A DNA stretch of 64,000 bases, taken from positions 27,594,386 to 27,658,385 of the forward strand of contig OX344752.2 of the NCBI GenBank assembly GCA_947034885.2. The letters are read 5' to 3'. The position numbers and the translations under genes are program-made. Positions 13,126 to 24,745 of the stretch are shown here, piece by piece. The DNA is from Thuidium tamariscinum. Taxonomy: Eukaryota > Streptophyta > Bryopsida > Hypnales > Thuidiaceae. Within the stretch, counting starts at the first letter, position 1, and every line of letters starts with the position of its first letter. Under the pieces are notes generated by a model, which was given only the letters and a program-made list of their open reading frames with translations, was not told where the DNA came from and made no database searches.

Positions 13126-14829
13126 AGTACTCAAAGTTTCATAAGCATTGCTATCATTCATAAAATAAAGATTAGAAAAAACATACCATATCAAATATAA
13201 TTGAAATAAAATGAAACAAAAACAAAAACAATTTATGATGAATAATTTTATAGTCTTATTGTAAATCTTGTTACTATTTTTTAAGTAAATATCTAATATT
13301 CAACTATAATATTCTTACATATCTCAAGTGAATCTAATTACCTAACTACAACATAAAGACCTATTTAATAAACATCTTAATTGAATATTTTTACTTTTGA
13401 ATAACCATAATAAGCTAGCCCTATAAGTTAACAAATGTTTAAACAAAATCATCATATTCAAAAAAAATTCAAAACTAAAAAAATGTAAAAACAAATTTGC
13501 TAAAAAGATTGATAGTAGTTATAAATGTGATCTTTTCATTACCTCTTAGAGAATCTTTCACAAAATCATAAACATTCATTTTTCTTCACTATTTAAATAG
13601 GGCAATGATTTGGCATCCATACATAAAATGATTTAGCTCCCTTGCATCAAATGACTTAACACCTTTGCATTAAATGACATCAATGACTTAGCACCCTTGT
13701 ATCAAATGCTAAAAAATCAAGATTAAAAGATAAATTTGCTACAAACAATTTACTTGTAGAAAACAAATCAATTTTAAGTGCTTGTAAGAAATATAAGAAA
13801 GATTGTTTTTGTTTCTTACTTCATTAGTTCAATTATGAATCATCATCTTGCACAAGATTCATAATAATTAAATTATTTTTCTTCATAAAATAGTAATGAA
13901 ACAATTAATTAAAGTAATAAAGTCGCCTCATACTACTAAACGATAGCAAAATGTATTAAATAAATATGTTCAAATTTTCATGTAAAATTGATGAAAGAAG
14001 AATGATAAGAAATTAGCATTATTTAAATTTTAAAATTTATTAATAATAAATTTAAAGCTCAACTATTAAGAAAACTTACCAAACATTTCATAAGGAATAA
14101 AAAGTTCATTTGCATTCTTGCACTTGTTTAGCATGAGCTTCACAATCTATCTGTTTAAAATCATGTAAATTTCATTTAAAACTCAGATAACTTCTATTTA
14201 AACAAAATTGAAGTGTTTCACGCAATTTTATGTCATATAAAGTGAATTACTGCTTAGTACTTACAAGATTCACAAAATTGAGTCTTATAAATTGGGTTTG
14301 AGAGATTAAACCACTCTTCTACTCTCTATCAGTATCTAAATTAACAAAAATTTGACGATTTTTTGTTGATTTGAACATCATTTTTTAATAGTATAAATTT
14401 TTTTTAAGACTAATTTTTAAGATTTTATTAAATGTTAAATTGTGGTTTAGTAGTTTAAAAGAAATTGCAGCAAATAGTGTTCTAGGAACAAGTTAGTATG
14501 AAAATACTAATTTTGGCCTTTATCAAAATTCTCTTATCAATGGGTTTAATACATTTGATTTTTGATAGTAATAGTGAGAATTCAATAAATTTTTGAGAAT
14601 CTTTATAAGAAATTTTCCTAAATTTATTCCGATTACAAAATTGAAAAAAAATAGATATCCTCACATATATGCAAGTAAAATCTTGTGGAGAAATACAAAT
14701 TGCAATTGAAGAACAGAAAGAGATATTTTTAGCACAAAATCACGCCTAAAGCGTAGTAGCAAAGTTAAATCGTGAAGATTCTCTAGTACAGAAATGTTTC
14801 TTCCTTGGAGGAATTAATTCAGCAAATGT
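13126..14829. other. A+T-rich stretch with a short tandem repeat, no gene
   Basis: No gene is supported. At about 13612-13710 there are three imperfect ~28-bp units built on tgacttagcacccttgcatc. At 14340-14410 a fragment ending tcattttttaatagta resembles the right end of the 29.4-31.5 kb foldback. Confidence 0.5.
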
Positions 14830-16110
14830 TTGTTTCATACTTTATTTATAAAGTGTCAATTTTTTATAAAATTTTGCACTTGAATTTGAAAGACTTCTTA
14901 GAAGTTCTTCTAAAAGTTTTGTAATTTTTCAAATTGCAAAAATGACTCTATGAGAAGTCAACTACTCTTATCGGTAATTAAAAATTTATGTTAAATTTCT
15001 CAGTGATTGTAAAATATCACTAAAAATTAGGATAGTGTATTTTAGCCTAAATAAGCATCTTATCAAATTTTAAGATATTTTTGACATTAAGGAGTATCAG
15101 AATTGACAACCACAATATTTTTTAATGGATTTATCAAATTCTTTGTGAGTTGACCAATATACAAAGAATATATGGTGTTCAATTTGAATTTACTTGGACT
15201 CTTTTTTTACATTCTTGAACTTTTATGAAAACCTTGGCCAACCCAAAAAAAAATTAATTATTTAAAAAAATTAAATTTTCTACTCTTTTTATTAAATCTT
15301 AGTGGCTAGTTTTCAAGTGCAATTTGGCCTTGGGAGTAAAAAGTAAAGATAAAGGTTCCAAAAAACTAATTTGAATCTGTTGAAGCTTATAGCACTCTAC
15401 ATTTAGCTATTAGACCATTTCTTCAAAAGTTAGAATGATCTTAACAATAGTGTAGATTTTTGAATGTTAATTTTGATTTTTTTCAATAATTTAACAAGTA
15501 ATTTGAGATGAAAGGAGACTTTAAAATGTATAAAAGGCCTTCCCCTCTCCTTATTTCACATTTCTTATTGTGCATTTTGTACTTACGCCACAATACATTT
15601 ACGTTTTTAAAAAACTTTTGGTATTTTCAAAATTCTTATTTTTTTTCATTATAATTTGATTTTAATTGTGTTTTCAAGCATTCTTTTGTATTTTAAAGCT
15701 CATTCAAAAGATTTTGAAGTTCTTTTGAAGTGCTTGGTAATTAATATTGTGCCTAAAATATACTAACCATTATATGTTTATGTCGTCCTTTTTAAGTGAT
15801 GGTACTAATCAATATTCACTTAGGCTTTTTGAGTGAAATTCAAAATCTAAATTGGTTTGATTAAAAATCATCGAAAAACTTATACAATGAGTTGTAGTTG
15901 AAAGTATTGTTTAGAAGAGTTTTTGAATTCAAGACTTTTGATAACCTATGTGTTTCGGAACTCTTGCAAAATAGTTTCAGAACTTGAGATTAAGCTCTCT
16001 AATGCAGTGGAACTATCATCATGTTTATACTTTTGCAATTGCAAAATTCTTACAAAAACATTTAGAATTCAAGCTTAAAACCCTCGAACAATAGAGCTTT
16101 GATCTTAGCT
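14830..16110 (+). repeat. Decayed LTR-like dispersed repeat, copy 2
   Basis: This is the inverted counterpart of 45175-46480 over ~1.3 kb. Landmarks are ttgcaaaaatgactc (14936), taggatagtgtatttta (15029), atcaaattctttg.gagttgaccaat (15130-15160), and a promoter-like block tgtataaaaggcct..cccctctcc followed by atttcaca (15527-15565). The TATA box followed by a short leader suggests an LTR promoter in plus orientation. No gag or pol fragment is attached. It could be a solo LTR or a terminal-repeat miniature retroelement. Confidence 0.55.
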
Positions 16111-16723
16111 ACAATTCTTTTTAAATTTTTAAAAATTAAAATGGTCTATATACAAAGCCCTCAAGGTGTGGAGTTAGTTTTCCTAAAATTTGAATTAAAA
16201 TTCAAAAGTTGGTGAACAACGGCCAAGAAATTTACAAGTCTAAAATAAAAGATTGGAAATTGAGAATTAGCCAAGTAAAGCCATTCAATGAACTAGTCAA
16301 CCAGCAAACTAATTAGCAAACTAGAAAGTAATATCCACAAGTTATATTAGCAGGTTAGAAGCTATATGAAATGTTTCTTGATTAATTTAATTCACATACA
16401 TCGTATAATTAACCCCTAAAAGACCAATATGTGTTTTTTGGCCATATAGAAATTTGGGGTAAGGTAGAAACATCCATTCCCGTCCATGTAACTTTTGGCG
16501 CACCTATCAGAAACAGTGAAAGGTAACAATAGATTGCCACCAAAACCATCATTTCATCTTCATTGTAAAGTAACCGAGTATTGGAGGCCACGTATGGGGT
16601 GCTATAAAGACATGTCAGAGCCAGTATTGGGGAGATTTGATAATTTCAAGAAGCAATTTGAGTGTAATTAAGGAACAACGTTCACATCACTAGGGCACAG
16701 TTTTTTATTCTTTGATGTACTAG

Positions 16724-16750
16724 TTATATATATATATATATATATATATA
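16724..16750. repeat. (TA)n microsatellite
   Basis: An uninterrupted TA run inside the left untranslated part of the pogo-like element. Confidence 0.9.
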
Positions 16751-17365
16751 GTTTCCAACACAAAAGTGTACTAATTTAGAGAATCCTAAGATTACCTATA
16801 GTGAGGATGGCGGCTACAAACCAATATACCTAAACACATAGTAATGATCAGTAGAGGTTGGTTTTAGATACCTTCCTTCAATTCATTGTCTTTAGAAGTA
16901 AGCCTTCTTTTTCACTTTCACTTCTATAGTTTGAGTGCTATAATCTCTACCGAGCTGATAGTAGGTGTTACATCAATTTTCTTAGTGTTTTTTACCAAAA
17001 ATGATAGGACTCTGAATTTGAAGAACTCTTCTCAGTTGTCATTGGAAGAGCACAAATTCTCTTTGTATCCTTTGAATTGTGAACATGGTAGTGAAAGACA
17101 GAGAGTTTGAAAGGTTTAGGGCTGGACGTGAATTACAAGAAGAAACATTAGATGACATGGAGAGTAATAGTTCTGCTAGTAGCAATGAAGACATTAGAGA
17201 TGCAGCAAACATCTACTTCTCCAAAGAAGTTGGCCATATATCACAGCAGAATTCCGGACATGCAGGAGGAAACCCTACAAGTGAGAGCACACAGAAGAGA
17301 GAGGAGAAGCACTTGAATAAGACACAAGTGCAAAAAGGACAAGAGACGAACAATATGGCAGGACA

Positions 17366-17851
17366 TTGAACGAGAAGGACCTAGGAAGGACATCACTGAA
17401 GCTGCACAAGAAGACTATTCCTACTTCACTTCTGAAAATGGTTGCTGCTCCATCAACAAGGCTTGATACACGTAACCAACAACATGGTGAACATTTAGAC
17501 AGAGTACCTGAGCAGGCAAGCACAAAATTTGTACAAGTATTGCATTCAAAGCAGCCCAACCCACTTGTGGATACAAATAATGCAACTGCAGAGGGCATCC
17601 ATCATGCCCTACCCCCCAAGCAAGGAGGACGTCCAAATCAATGCAATGTTGTGAAGAAGAACGGAGCATGGACTGATCAGCAGTTACACGAAGCATTGGA
17701 AGTAGTGGAAAATGGTATGAAAGTGAGAGCAGCATCAAAAATTTCTGGGATACCTCATACATCTTTGAGAGACCATGTGTATGGTGCAACACAAAGTCGG
17801 AAGCGCGGAGTATCTAACATTTTGTCTCCTGAAGAAGAAGACCAATTGTAG
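17366..17851 (+). CDS. Transposase fragment with HTH_psq domain
   Basis: This 161-codon piece ends in a helix-turn-helix of the pipsqueak type (W-T..QL..AL..V.NG..V..AS...GIP.TSLRDH), the usual DNA-binding module at the N-terminus of pogo-like transposases, followed by RKRG and an acidic linker. The first ~90 residues are low-complexity and not conserved in any way I recognise. The frame ends at a stop at 17849-17851, right where the next domain continues in another frame. Confidence 0.75.
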   Translation: MNEKDLGRTSLKLHKKTIPTSLLKMVAAPSTRLDTRNQQHGEHLDRVPEQASTKFVQVLHSKQPNPLVDTNNATAEGIHHALPPKQGGRPNQCNVVKKNGAWTDQQLHEALEVVENGMKVRAASKISGIPHTSLRDHVYGATQSRKRGVSNILSPEEEDQL

Positions 17852-18113
17852 AAATGGTACTTTTGCTGACTTACGGCATCCCATAAGCATGCTAAATCTG
17901 CGCATTAGGATTGGAGAAATCACTAAAAATTATTCTACTCCATCGGATGACAAAGGTATATCAGGCAGAGGATGGGTGAAATGGTTTAAGAAGAGACATC
18001 CAAAATTTACCCTAAGAGTATCTCAACTACTTGAAGTTGCTAGGGCTAGAGGACTATGTCCTAAAAGTGTGGCCTCTTTCCTAAAAGTGTGGCCTCTTTC
18101 TTTCAAAATTTGA
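17852..18113 (+). CDS. Transposase fragment with CENP-B-type HTH
   Basis: The GRGWVKWFKKRHPKFTLR motif (near 17967-18022) is the diagnostic second helix-turn-helix of CENP-B/pogo proteins and contacts terminal DNA. The open frame runs from about 17775 to 18113, and the domain starts around 17860. It ends in a false C-terminus created by the 20-bp duplication, because the linker continues in another frame from 18089. Confidence 0.75.
18060..18099 (+). repeat. 20-bp tandem duplication inside transposase
   Basis: CCTAAAAGTGTGGCCTCTTT occurs twice in tandem (18060-18079 and 18080-18099). Twenty is not a multiple of three, so the second unit shifts the frame between the CENP-B HTH and the DDE core. 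This explains the frame change seen there. Confidence 0.95.
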
Positions 18114-18739
18114 AGACTCTGACCACTCAACATCAGTATCCTCCAAGTCAAATTTGGAATTGCGATGAAACTGGCTGCCAAGCTGAGAGAAACGGAGGAG
18201 CCAAAGTTGTAACCCATACAAGTACTACATTTGTTCATTCTATTATCCTTGATGAAAGAGAGTGGTGCTTAGTCCTGGTTTACATGAATGTTGCTGGTAC
18301 CTATATTCCTAGTTTGTACATCTTCAAAGGCAAATGAATTCGAAAGGATTACCTTGAAGGTTGTGAAGAAGGCGCTTGCATGGCTGTACAACCTAAAGCA
18401 TGGATGAATTCTACCATCTTCTATGCTTGGTTAACACACTTCAAAACATGTGTTGAAAAAACAAGAGGTATATCACCGGGGATGCGGCATCTTCTCATTT
18501 TAGATGGCCACAACTCCCATGTCACATTGGATGCACTTTCAGAAGCTGAACAGATGGGCTTGAACATGTTGATCCTCCCTTCACATACCAGCCATGCACT
18601 TCAACCATTAGGTGTATTCATTTTCAGCCTTTTCAAAAATACATTTAGAACATACCGTATTACCGTGACTGGTGGACATAACGCAATCAATAGGACAAGG
18701 CTATCAACAAGAAACTCTTGGCATAGTAGGCTTCTCTAG
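18089..18739 (+). CDS. Transposase DDE_1 catalytic fragment, one nonsense codon
   Basis: This is the catalytic core. The first acidic residue is in IWNCDETG (18160-18183) and the second is in LLILDGHNSH (18496-18525), followed by the family signature SHTSHALQPLGVF. A TGA at 18335-18337 splits the frame, and the same frame resumes up to 18739. The third acidic residue and the typical end of the core are pushed into another frame near 18700-18850, where stops also occur. Confidence 0.8.
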
Positions 18740-18891
18740 GGCTCAAGAAAGCACTCACTGAAACAAATATTCAAAAAGGATTTGAATGCACTGGAATTGT
18801 ACCTTTCAATGAACATGCAGTGGATCACAAGATGATACCATCTGAACTATATCCACAAGCAACTTCTATAGAATAACAAGAGCAACATGAA

Positions 18892-19632
18892 GTGACGTCC
18901 ACAGTATTGTACGAGGGCATACTTGAAGGGCCACAAGAAAAGAGAACCCAATACTATATTCCAACAGAATCAGATGAAAAAGGGGAAGATGGACCATCCC
19001 ACTTACATGAACATGAGGGCAGTGACAAAGAACCATCTGGCTTGCAAGAAAATGTAGGGAACCCTAATCCTTCCATCATTGAATTTCTTACTCTACCTCA
19101 AGTGAGGTCTGTGAAACAGAGACAAAATGGTCAGCAATTATATTTTGACTGGGCAAAATCAATCATTCTCACTGAAAAGGAGTACTTACAGAAAGCACTT
19201 GAGAGAGAAACTGCAATGGAGGACAAAAGAAAAGACAAGGAGTTGAAAGCCAAAGAACTTGAACTAAAGAAACAAAGAAAGGAAAGACAAAAACAAGAAG
19301 TGCAACAAAGGAAAAGACAACGGGAGGCTACAAGAGTTCAGAGAGAAGTACAACAAGTACTAAAGAAAAGAAAACGTCCACCTCCACGTACTAAAAGAAA
19401 TGAGAAGGGCAATGAAGATAGCATGACGGCAGACACACCTTCCGTTTCTGGCAATGAACAGCTTCCATCCTTCATGACAGCAAAAGTACCTCCAAGCCAA
19501 GTGCCAATGCAACAATCCAATGTCCCAATTGCTACAAGAATAGACGTCAGGGTACCATGGCTTATGACTAGTGGCACTATAGCTCCGCCTTTGAATCCAC
19601 CTATAGTGAACCCCCCCCTCCTAGAGTCCTAG
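18892..19632 (+). CDS. Transposase C-terminal coiled-coil segment
   Basis: 246 codons are open in the third frame. Residues ~85-165 are a highly charged K/E/R/Q helix, probably a coiled coil, with an arginine/lysine patch near KKRKRPPPRTKR that looks like a nuclear localisation signal. The tail is Pro/Ser-rich. Pogo-type proteins often carry charged C-terminal tails, and the position just after the DDE core supports membership of the same gene. Confidence 0.65.
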   Translation: MTSTVLYEGILEGPQEKRTQYYIPTESDEKGEDGPSHLHEHEGSDKEPSGLQENVGNPNPSIIEFLTLPQVRSVKQRQNGQQLYFDWAKSIILTEKEYLQKALERETAMEDKRKDKELKAKELELKKQRKERQKQEVQQRKRQREATRVQREVQQVLKKRKRPPPRTKRNEKGNEDSMTADTPSVSGNEQLPSFMTAKVPPSQVPMQQSNVPIATRIDVRVPWLMTSGTIAPPLNPPIVNPPLLES

Positions 19633-22600
19633 CTATGAAGCATATCTTGCCTTCCTTTCAGAAATGGGACAAGCTCCACCTCCTATAAGTGCAAGTCTAG
19701 TCATGCAATCCTCCAACATAAATTATGCAGCAGCAAATAGAACTTAGAATCCAAGAGTTGTCTTTCAACAAGGAGTACCAAGCCAGATACATATTCCTAC
19801 TCCTCACTCCTCAAACATCACTATGCCTCCCCCTAGCACTTAACATATGGAAAGTAATCAAAGTACCATTACTAATCTTCTTCCTCATGGGATGTAGTGG
19901 TAGAGCTTCCTCTGTATATGCTTATACAGTTTTAGAGAGTAAATGAGTCCTAGCAAGGTCTTCTTGTGTTTTGAAACAAATACACTATTGTATTGTACAG
20001 TTACATTGTAATATTTAGTGACCCATCCTTTGGTATTCCATACTTCAGTATCATGTTATACAAAATCATGATTAACAGTTTCATAGGGCGCTTCCTCTAG
20101 AAATGCAAAGAGGTCCTACAACTGCAGCTAAATGTATGTTGTCATTGTGATCCACCTGCAAGAATGAAAAAGCATTGCTTCAAATCAATGCAGTGCAAAG
20201 TGAATGCAAGACACAGAGTTCACTGAACTTTGCAACAAGGGCCCACTGCAGTTTCCAAAAACATGAAAGAAAGCACAGACATGCATACTAAAGAATAGGA
20301 AGCTTTCAACCACTGTGTCTTACAATTGTGCCATTCTGTGCTTCCGGAGCTGCTGTGATTCTCACTTAATTTTCATGTGCACTAGACGTGTCGAACATAC
20401 TTTGACATTACATGCTGCGATGCTACCTGCTTATATGATGCGGACTACTGCAAACAAATGTAACACATATTACATTCGCTTGCAAGTATTATGAGGAAGG
20501 TCGACACATCCAATTCATGTCATACTTCGGAGAAGGACTCCAATTTCTCACTAATTGTAGGAGTATGATAACAAAAGACAGATTGAGACGTAAATATGTT
20601 GTTCAACATACCATTACATGACTTTTCTTTTATCCAAGTCCGCACTAACAACATTAACCAACTGAGAAGAAGAGGACATGCCTATAGTCAAAATCAGTGC
20701 TACCAATGTTGACTTCGAGAGCAGCTTCCAAGAAACTAGCGGTAGGATTCAAAAGTAGTTTTCAAAAGTTGAAGCTCACCTTCATAGCTCTTGAGCCTTT
20801 TCTTGTAGGTGTAGTAAAGACAAACAGTCTTAATGGCTTTATATAGTATAACTTCCAAGACTATGAAATTTTGTCAATACATATCATGCCACAACTCAGC
20901 GTAGAAGGAATCCATCGAGACAAAGACTCTTGAAGAGAAGCCTCCATATTCCATTACCTGTCAGTAACAAGAAAAGGATCATCTCTCTGTTACCATCATG
21001 AAAATGATGTAGCCACTGGAAATTATACTTTTAGCATATCATATAGCTTTCATTGAATGTCCACTATGAACCCAAGCATTGGAAGACAGTCCATTTGAGT
21101 GCCTTACTTCAGAATTCATTAAAACAAATACTCCGCAAAGAGGAAGGCAAAAGAAGATTATAGTACGGCTCAAGTTCGTAGATGTCGATAGCCGAAACGG
21201 TGAAGCCACTCTTGCATTGTCGAAGTGCAAAAAGTGCGTTCTGTGTTGATTAGTGCCTAGAAGTCAGAAAGTGTGCAAGAATGCAGTGTCAGTAGAAGTG
21301 AACATGAAGTACCAAGCATGGTTTCAAGACTATCAGGGAGAAGTAGAAGTCATCAGGAAGCCATGAGCAGGGTTTCAAAGATGCAGGGAAAACGGCCGAC
21401 AGGAAATGACAAGAAAATTGCTCAGTACTTTGGTGAGGAATTGCATTACCGCCACTGCTCAGGACGTGCCTTCGACATATGTTGTACTAGATTTCATCGA
21501 CTAATAGTCAGACTAATGACGTGAATTTCAATGAAGGTCAAAGCTGCTTGCTGAAAATCTGAAATCAACAAATATGAGCAAATATTTAAAAAGGAATAAA
21601 GGATGACCAAACCTACAAAAGAGGACTATAACATCCTATTTGGTTGATGATAATGCTATGCATGTACAGAAGAGAAGCAATCTTCCGTGAGCCCAAGCAA
21701 AACAAAATCAACCTCCATGAGTAATGGAATGACTCCGCTTCCTTTTTACAGTGGGGCTGCCGAACATACTCAAAGCACAATGCACAGGGTATATATGGAA
21801 GCCTGTAGTGGATGACTTACCATGACGTAGCCGTTTACTTTGTGGTTTGAATAGTTGCAACCAAATCATTCCAATCCTATACAACAAGAGCTAATGTCGG
21901 AATCTGCATAGAACATTGCGACATTGAGCCTCATAGTGAAGAAGTTCATGCAAACTGAGGTACAAACCGTGAACCCTAATCACTCATATGAGGGCAGCCT
22001 GTCGTAGAGTGACGATAGTCTGCTAACCTTCCCCTTATTCCTAACTGCGGATTCGGAAGCTCCCGCCGCCAACTGATTCCGCAATCCGTGCCTTCAGGGT
22101 TCGCTGGCCTTCAAGATGTGCGCCTTCTTCTGCGGGGCTTAATCGGCGCTCTTCATTCTTTGATGTCAAATGATGTTGTCCATCTCGCCATTTCCACAAC
22201 ATCGACGCTCACCAGGCGGCTCCGTAAATAGCTCCCGCCTCCCTCAAGGGCTTGACGTGGGCCTTCTGCACATTCCAGTCATCCCATCCATGGTGGCTGT
22301 GTTCTGCGAGCAGGACGCATGAAGTTGCCATCTTTAGAATGTTCGAATATGAACATACACAAACTTGACAGTACATAACATGCACAAATGGCAAATGATA
22401 TTGTAATGTACCTGCCAAAGATGCCATGAGAAAAGCAGATCAAAGCGATGCAAACGACACCTCCTTATGCGATGCACAACAATTGGAACTTGCTCTTTCC
22501 AAACCCTACGGAACCCACTTTGCAATCTTCGTCCAAGAAAATTGGGCAATTGTGACCATCATAATCCACTACCAGACATCAGTAAGTATCAACCTTGTAA

Positions 22601-23129
22601 ATGGGCGAACAAATGATGCAATACAATAATATCGACCGACAAGAGCGTCAAGCGACGTTGACAAAATGGGTGGGAGTAAGAGACGTTGAGAGTGAAAAAG
22701 GTAGGCCACGAAGGCATTCGTCATGTCCAACGTGAGCGCCTCTGGCATTCAAACTTGAGCTAGTGTGGCCAAGCCAGACTAACTCATAATGACGCTAGCA
22801 CAAGCACCCTTAGCTTCATGACAAAGTGCTTCATTGTCACATGAAGGTAGATTGTCATCAAATTGGGCACACTTTACATGTCAGAGTATGGGCTTTTTTG
22901 GGCTTTTGATAGGAAATCACTAGCACTCTCGGAGGGCAATAATAGGCAACTCTATGTTGGGTTCCACAGGTCTACAGATTTTCCACTTCTAATAATTGTA
23001 GACATCACATGCGTGGTCGAAATTTTTTTTCTTTTTGGATAATTCATCATCTTCATTTGCTAATAGGACAAAAATTCTCCCCCCACCCAAGTCAGCTTCC
23101 AAGTCAACTGAATTTTTTATTTTGACAAT
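19633..23129. other. Non-coding interior of the pogo-like element
   Basis: G+C-richer than the flanks but without a convincing gene. The segment 21960-22630 is the most G+C-rich, with open frames on both strands. One minus-strand frame ends at a CAG/GTACAT donor-like site near 22415. This could be a captured host exon, but no family is recognised. The switch to A+T-rich DNA near 22960-23130 marks the right-hand terminal segment. Confidence 0.45.
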
Positions 23130-24022
23130 TTTGGGTGCATCCATTGTAGGTACGTCTGATTGAAAATTTGAATATTTTGGGCTGAAATTTTACTAAAAGG
23201 TGGGGACAAGGAATATCTTCATGTATACCAAATTTCATGATATTTGGAAATATGAGTCAAAAGTTATGGCCTAATATGTTACCTTTTTTCGTAACTGGGT
23301 GGTTCGGGCAAATTGGAAAAAATCACTTTTTTCAAAAATAAATTTTTTTAATTGGTTTTCTACATTTATATATAAGTGGAAAGCCTTGAATCATTCCATT
23401 TCAATAAAAGAGTCAAAAGTTATGAGGTTTTTTTGTTTGCGGGCAGTTATGGATTTTCCACTATTAAAAAAACTTCGAAGTCATTTATTTCATTCAATTT
23501 TCAATATTTTTGGAAAAAATAAAATCCTAGGATGTAGATTGATTATTACAACATTACAACCATTAGGATTGTCATTTTTTTAATTTCATAATTAAATTCT
23601 TAACAATTTAGTATTATGAATCATTTTCTACTTCTTTCTACTTACTATTTTTTTCCTATATGTTGTACAATTCCAAATGACATGAAATTTTTTGAGAATA
23701 TCCCCATCTTGTTTAGAAAACTGAATTCAAAAAAGTACCACCATTTTGGACATTTTTTCTTTGAGAAGTGAGCTTGTGAAGTGTAGCTGCCCGGTTTTTT
23801 GCAGGATTGAAAAAATGGTTTTGGTGAATTTGAATGCTTATATCTTTTGATCCACAAGGTGGAATTTTCTGAAATTTTTACCACATGTTGCTTAGACATT
23901 ATACTACAATATCCTATGGTTACATATGTCAAAAAAAATTCAAAAAAATTGGTATTTGTACTAGAAATGGCTATATTGGAGCGTTTTTGGTGAATACATA
24001 GTCATGGAACTTTAGGAGTTCA
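23130..24022 (+). repeat. Right-terminal segment of the pogo-like element (MITE-homologous, copy f)
   Basis: Aligns with MITE copies a, b and c from the AATTTTGGG block (23128) to the terminus. It includes the gtgtagctgcccgg motif (23780-23795) and the ctagaaatggct..ttggagc block near the end. It lacks the TTAACCCCTAAA left end that the true MITEs have. The right terminus is degraded (TTTAGGAGTTCAA). Confidence 0.7.
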
Positions 24023-24299
24023 ACATGAAAAAAGGGGAGGATACTCAATTAGGTCCCTATTTTAATTTTTAAATCAAAATTAATGAACTTGAAGTATAAA
24101 CCCAATCATTAAATTCTGAACAGGATTAACACTGGGAGAGATAGAATGACACTATTATTTTATTTTCTATTTTCATGTTATAAATTATCAAGGGTTTGTT
24201 CAAACAGGTTGAAGTTTTTTATTTGAAAGTTCAAATAACTGAAAATTAGTTGCACAAATGATTGATTCCAAATAGTTGTATAGATTACTGATTCCAAAC

Positions 24300-24745
24300 A
24301 ATTGCACGGTTAAAAAGTATCAAAAGTAAGAGGTAATTAGAAATCAATTTTCCAAAAATAGAAAAAAAAAAGGTTATTCAAGGGTTGCAAAAAATAAGAA
24401 TTACCAAGGTAAAAAATATTAAAAATCAATTTTTTTTTTAAAATTAAAAAAAAAGGCTACCCAAGTGTTGAAGAAGTATCAAGGTAGGAGGTTGAAAATT
24501 AATTTTCCAAAAATCCAAAACAAAAGCTACCTAGACTGCAAAAAGCATCAAAACATGAGATTGTTAGAAATTAATTTTTCAAAAATTCAAAATAAAAGGC
24601 CACCCTAAGTTATAAGAAGTATCAAGGCATGAGTTATTAAAAATCAATTTTCCAAAAATCCAAAAGAAAGACTACCTAAGGGCTATAAAAAGTATTGAAG
24701 CAAAAGTTGTTGAAAATTAATTTTTCAAAAATTCAAAATATAAGC
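24300..24745 (+). repeat. ~72-bp minisatellite, about six diverged units
   Basis: The marker aattttccaaaaat (or close variants) recurs at about 24345, 24425, 24501, 24571, 24644 and 24716, spacings of 80, 76, 70, 73 and 72 bp. Each is followed by a block like ggctacctaag and then agtatcaagg. Units are strongly diverged, so this is an old array. Confidence 0.8.

Larger units (their letters stand above)
17079..19632 (+). pseudogene. Pogo/Tigger-like transposase, broken by frameshifts and stops
   Basis: A DDE transposase of the Tc1/mariner-pogo branch, which would cut and paste the element in the nucleus. Domains in order are: an acidic N-terminal stretch (17079-17369), an HTH_psq domain (17665-17800), a CENP-B-type HTH (17950-18090), the DDE_1 core with NCDETG and LILDGHNSHVT motifs (18160-18590), and a charged coiled-coil tail (18892-19632). 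The frame shifts near 17845 and at a 20-bp duplication at 18060-18099. There is an in-frame TGA at 18335-18337 and a further shift near 18700. Gene order and domain content match the family. The protein cannot be functional as it stands unless some breaks are introns, for which no splice signals were evident. Confidence 0.85.
16409..24022 (+). mobile_element. Pogo-like DNA transposon (degenerate parent of the MITE family)
   Basis: The left end at 16409 reads TTAACCCCTAAAAGACCAAT and matches MITE copy a for ~65 bp before diverging into unique, G+C-richer DNA carrying a pogo/Tigger-type transposase (17079-19632). No right terminus is seen until 23130-24022, which aligns with almost the whole MITE body and ends in a degraded TTTAGGAGTTCAA terminus. 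The simplest reading is one ~7.6 kb element whose internal deletion produced the MITEs. Pogo elements duplicate TA, and the flanking TTAA accommodates this, but TTAA itself cannot be excluded. The alternative is an unrelated MITE sitting next to a truncated transposon. Confidence 0.6.

Noticed and set aside
19725..19946. 73-codon plus-strand frame after the transposase
   Set aside because: Low-complexity composition, no link to the transposase frame and no motif.
24300..24745. Regularly spaced repeats, considered as a CRISPR-like array
   Set aside because: The whole unit repeats with divergence and there are no unique spacers. The eukaryotic transposon context also argues against it.
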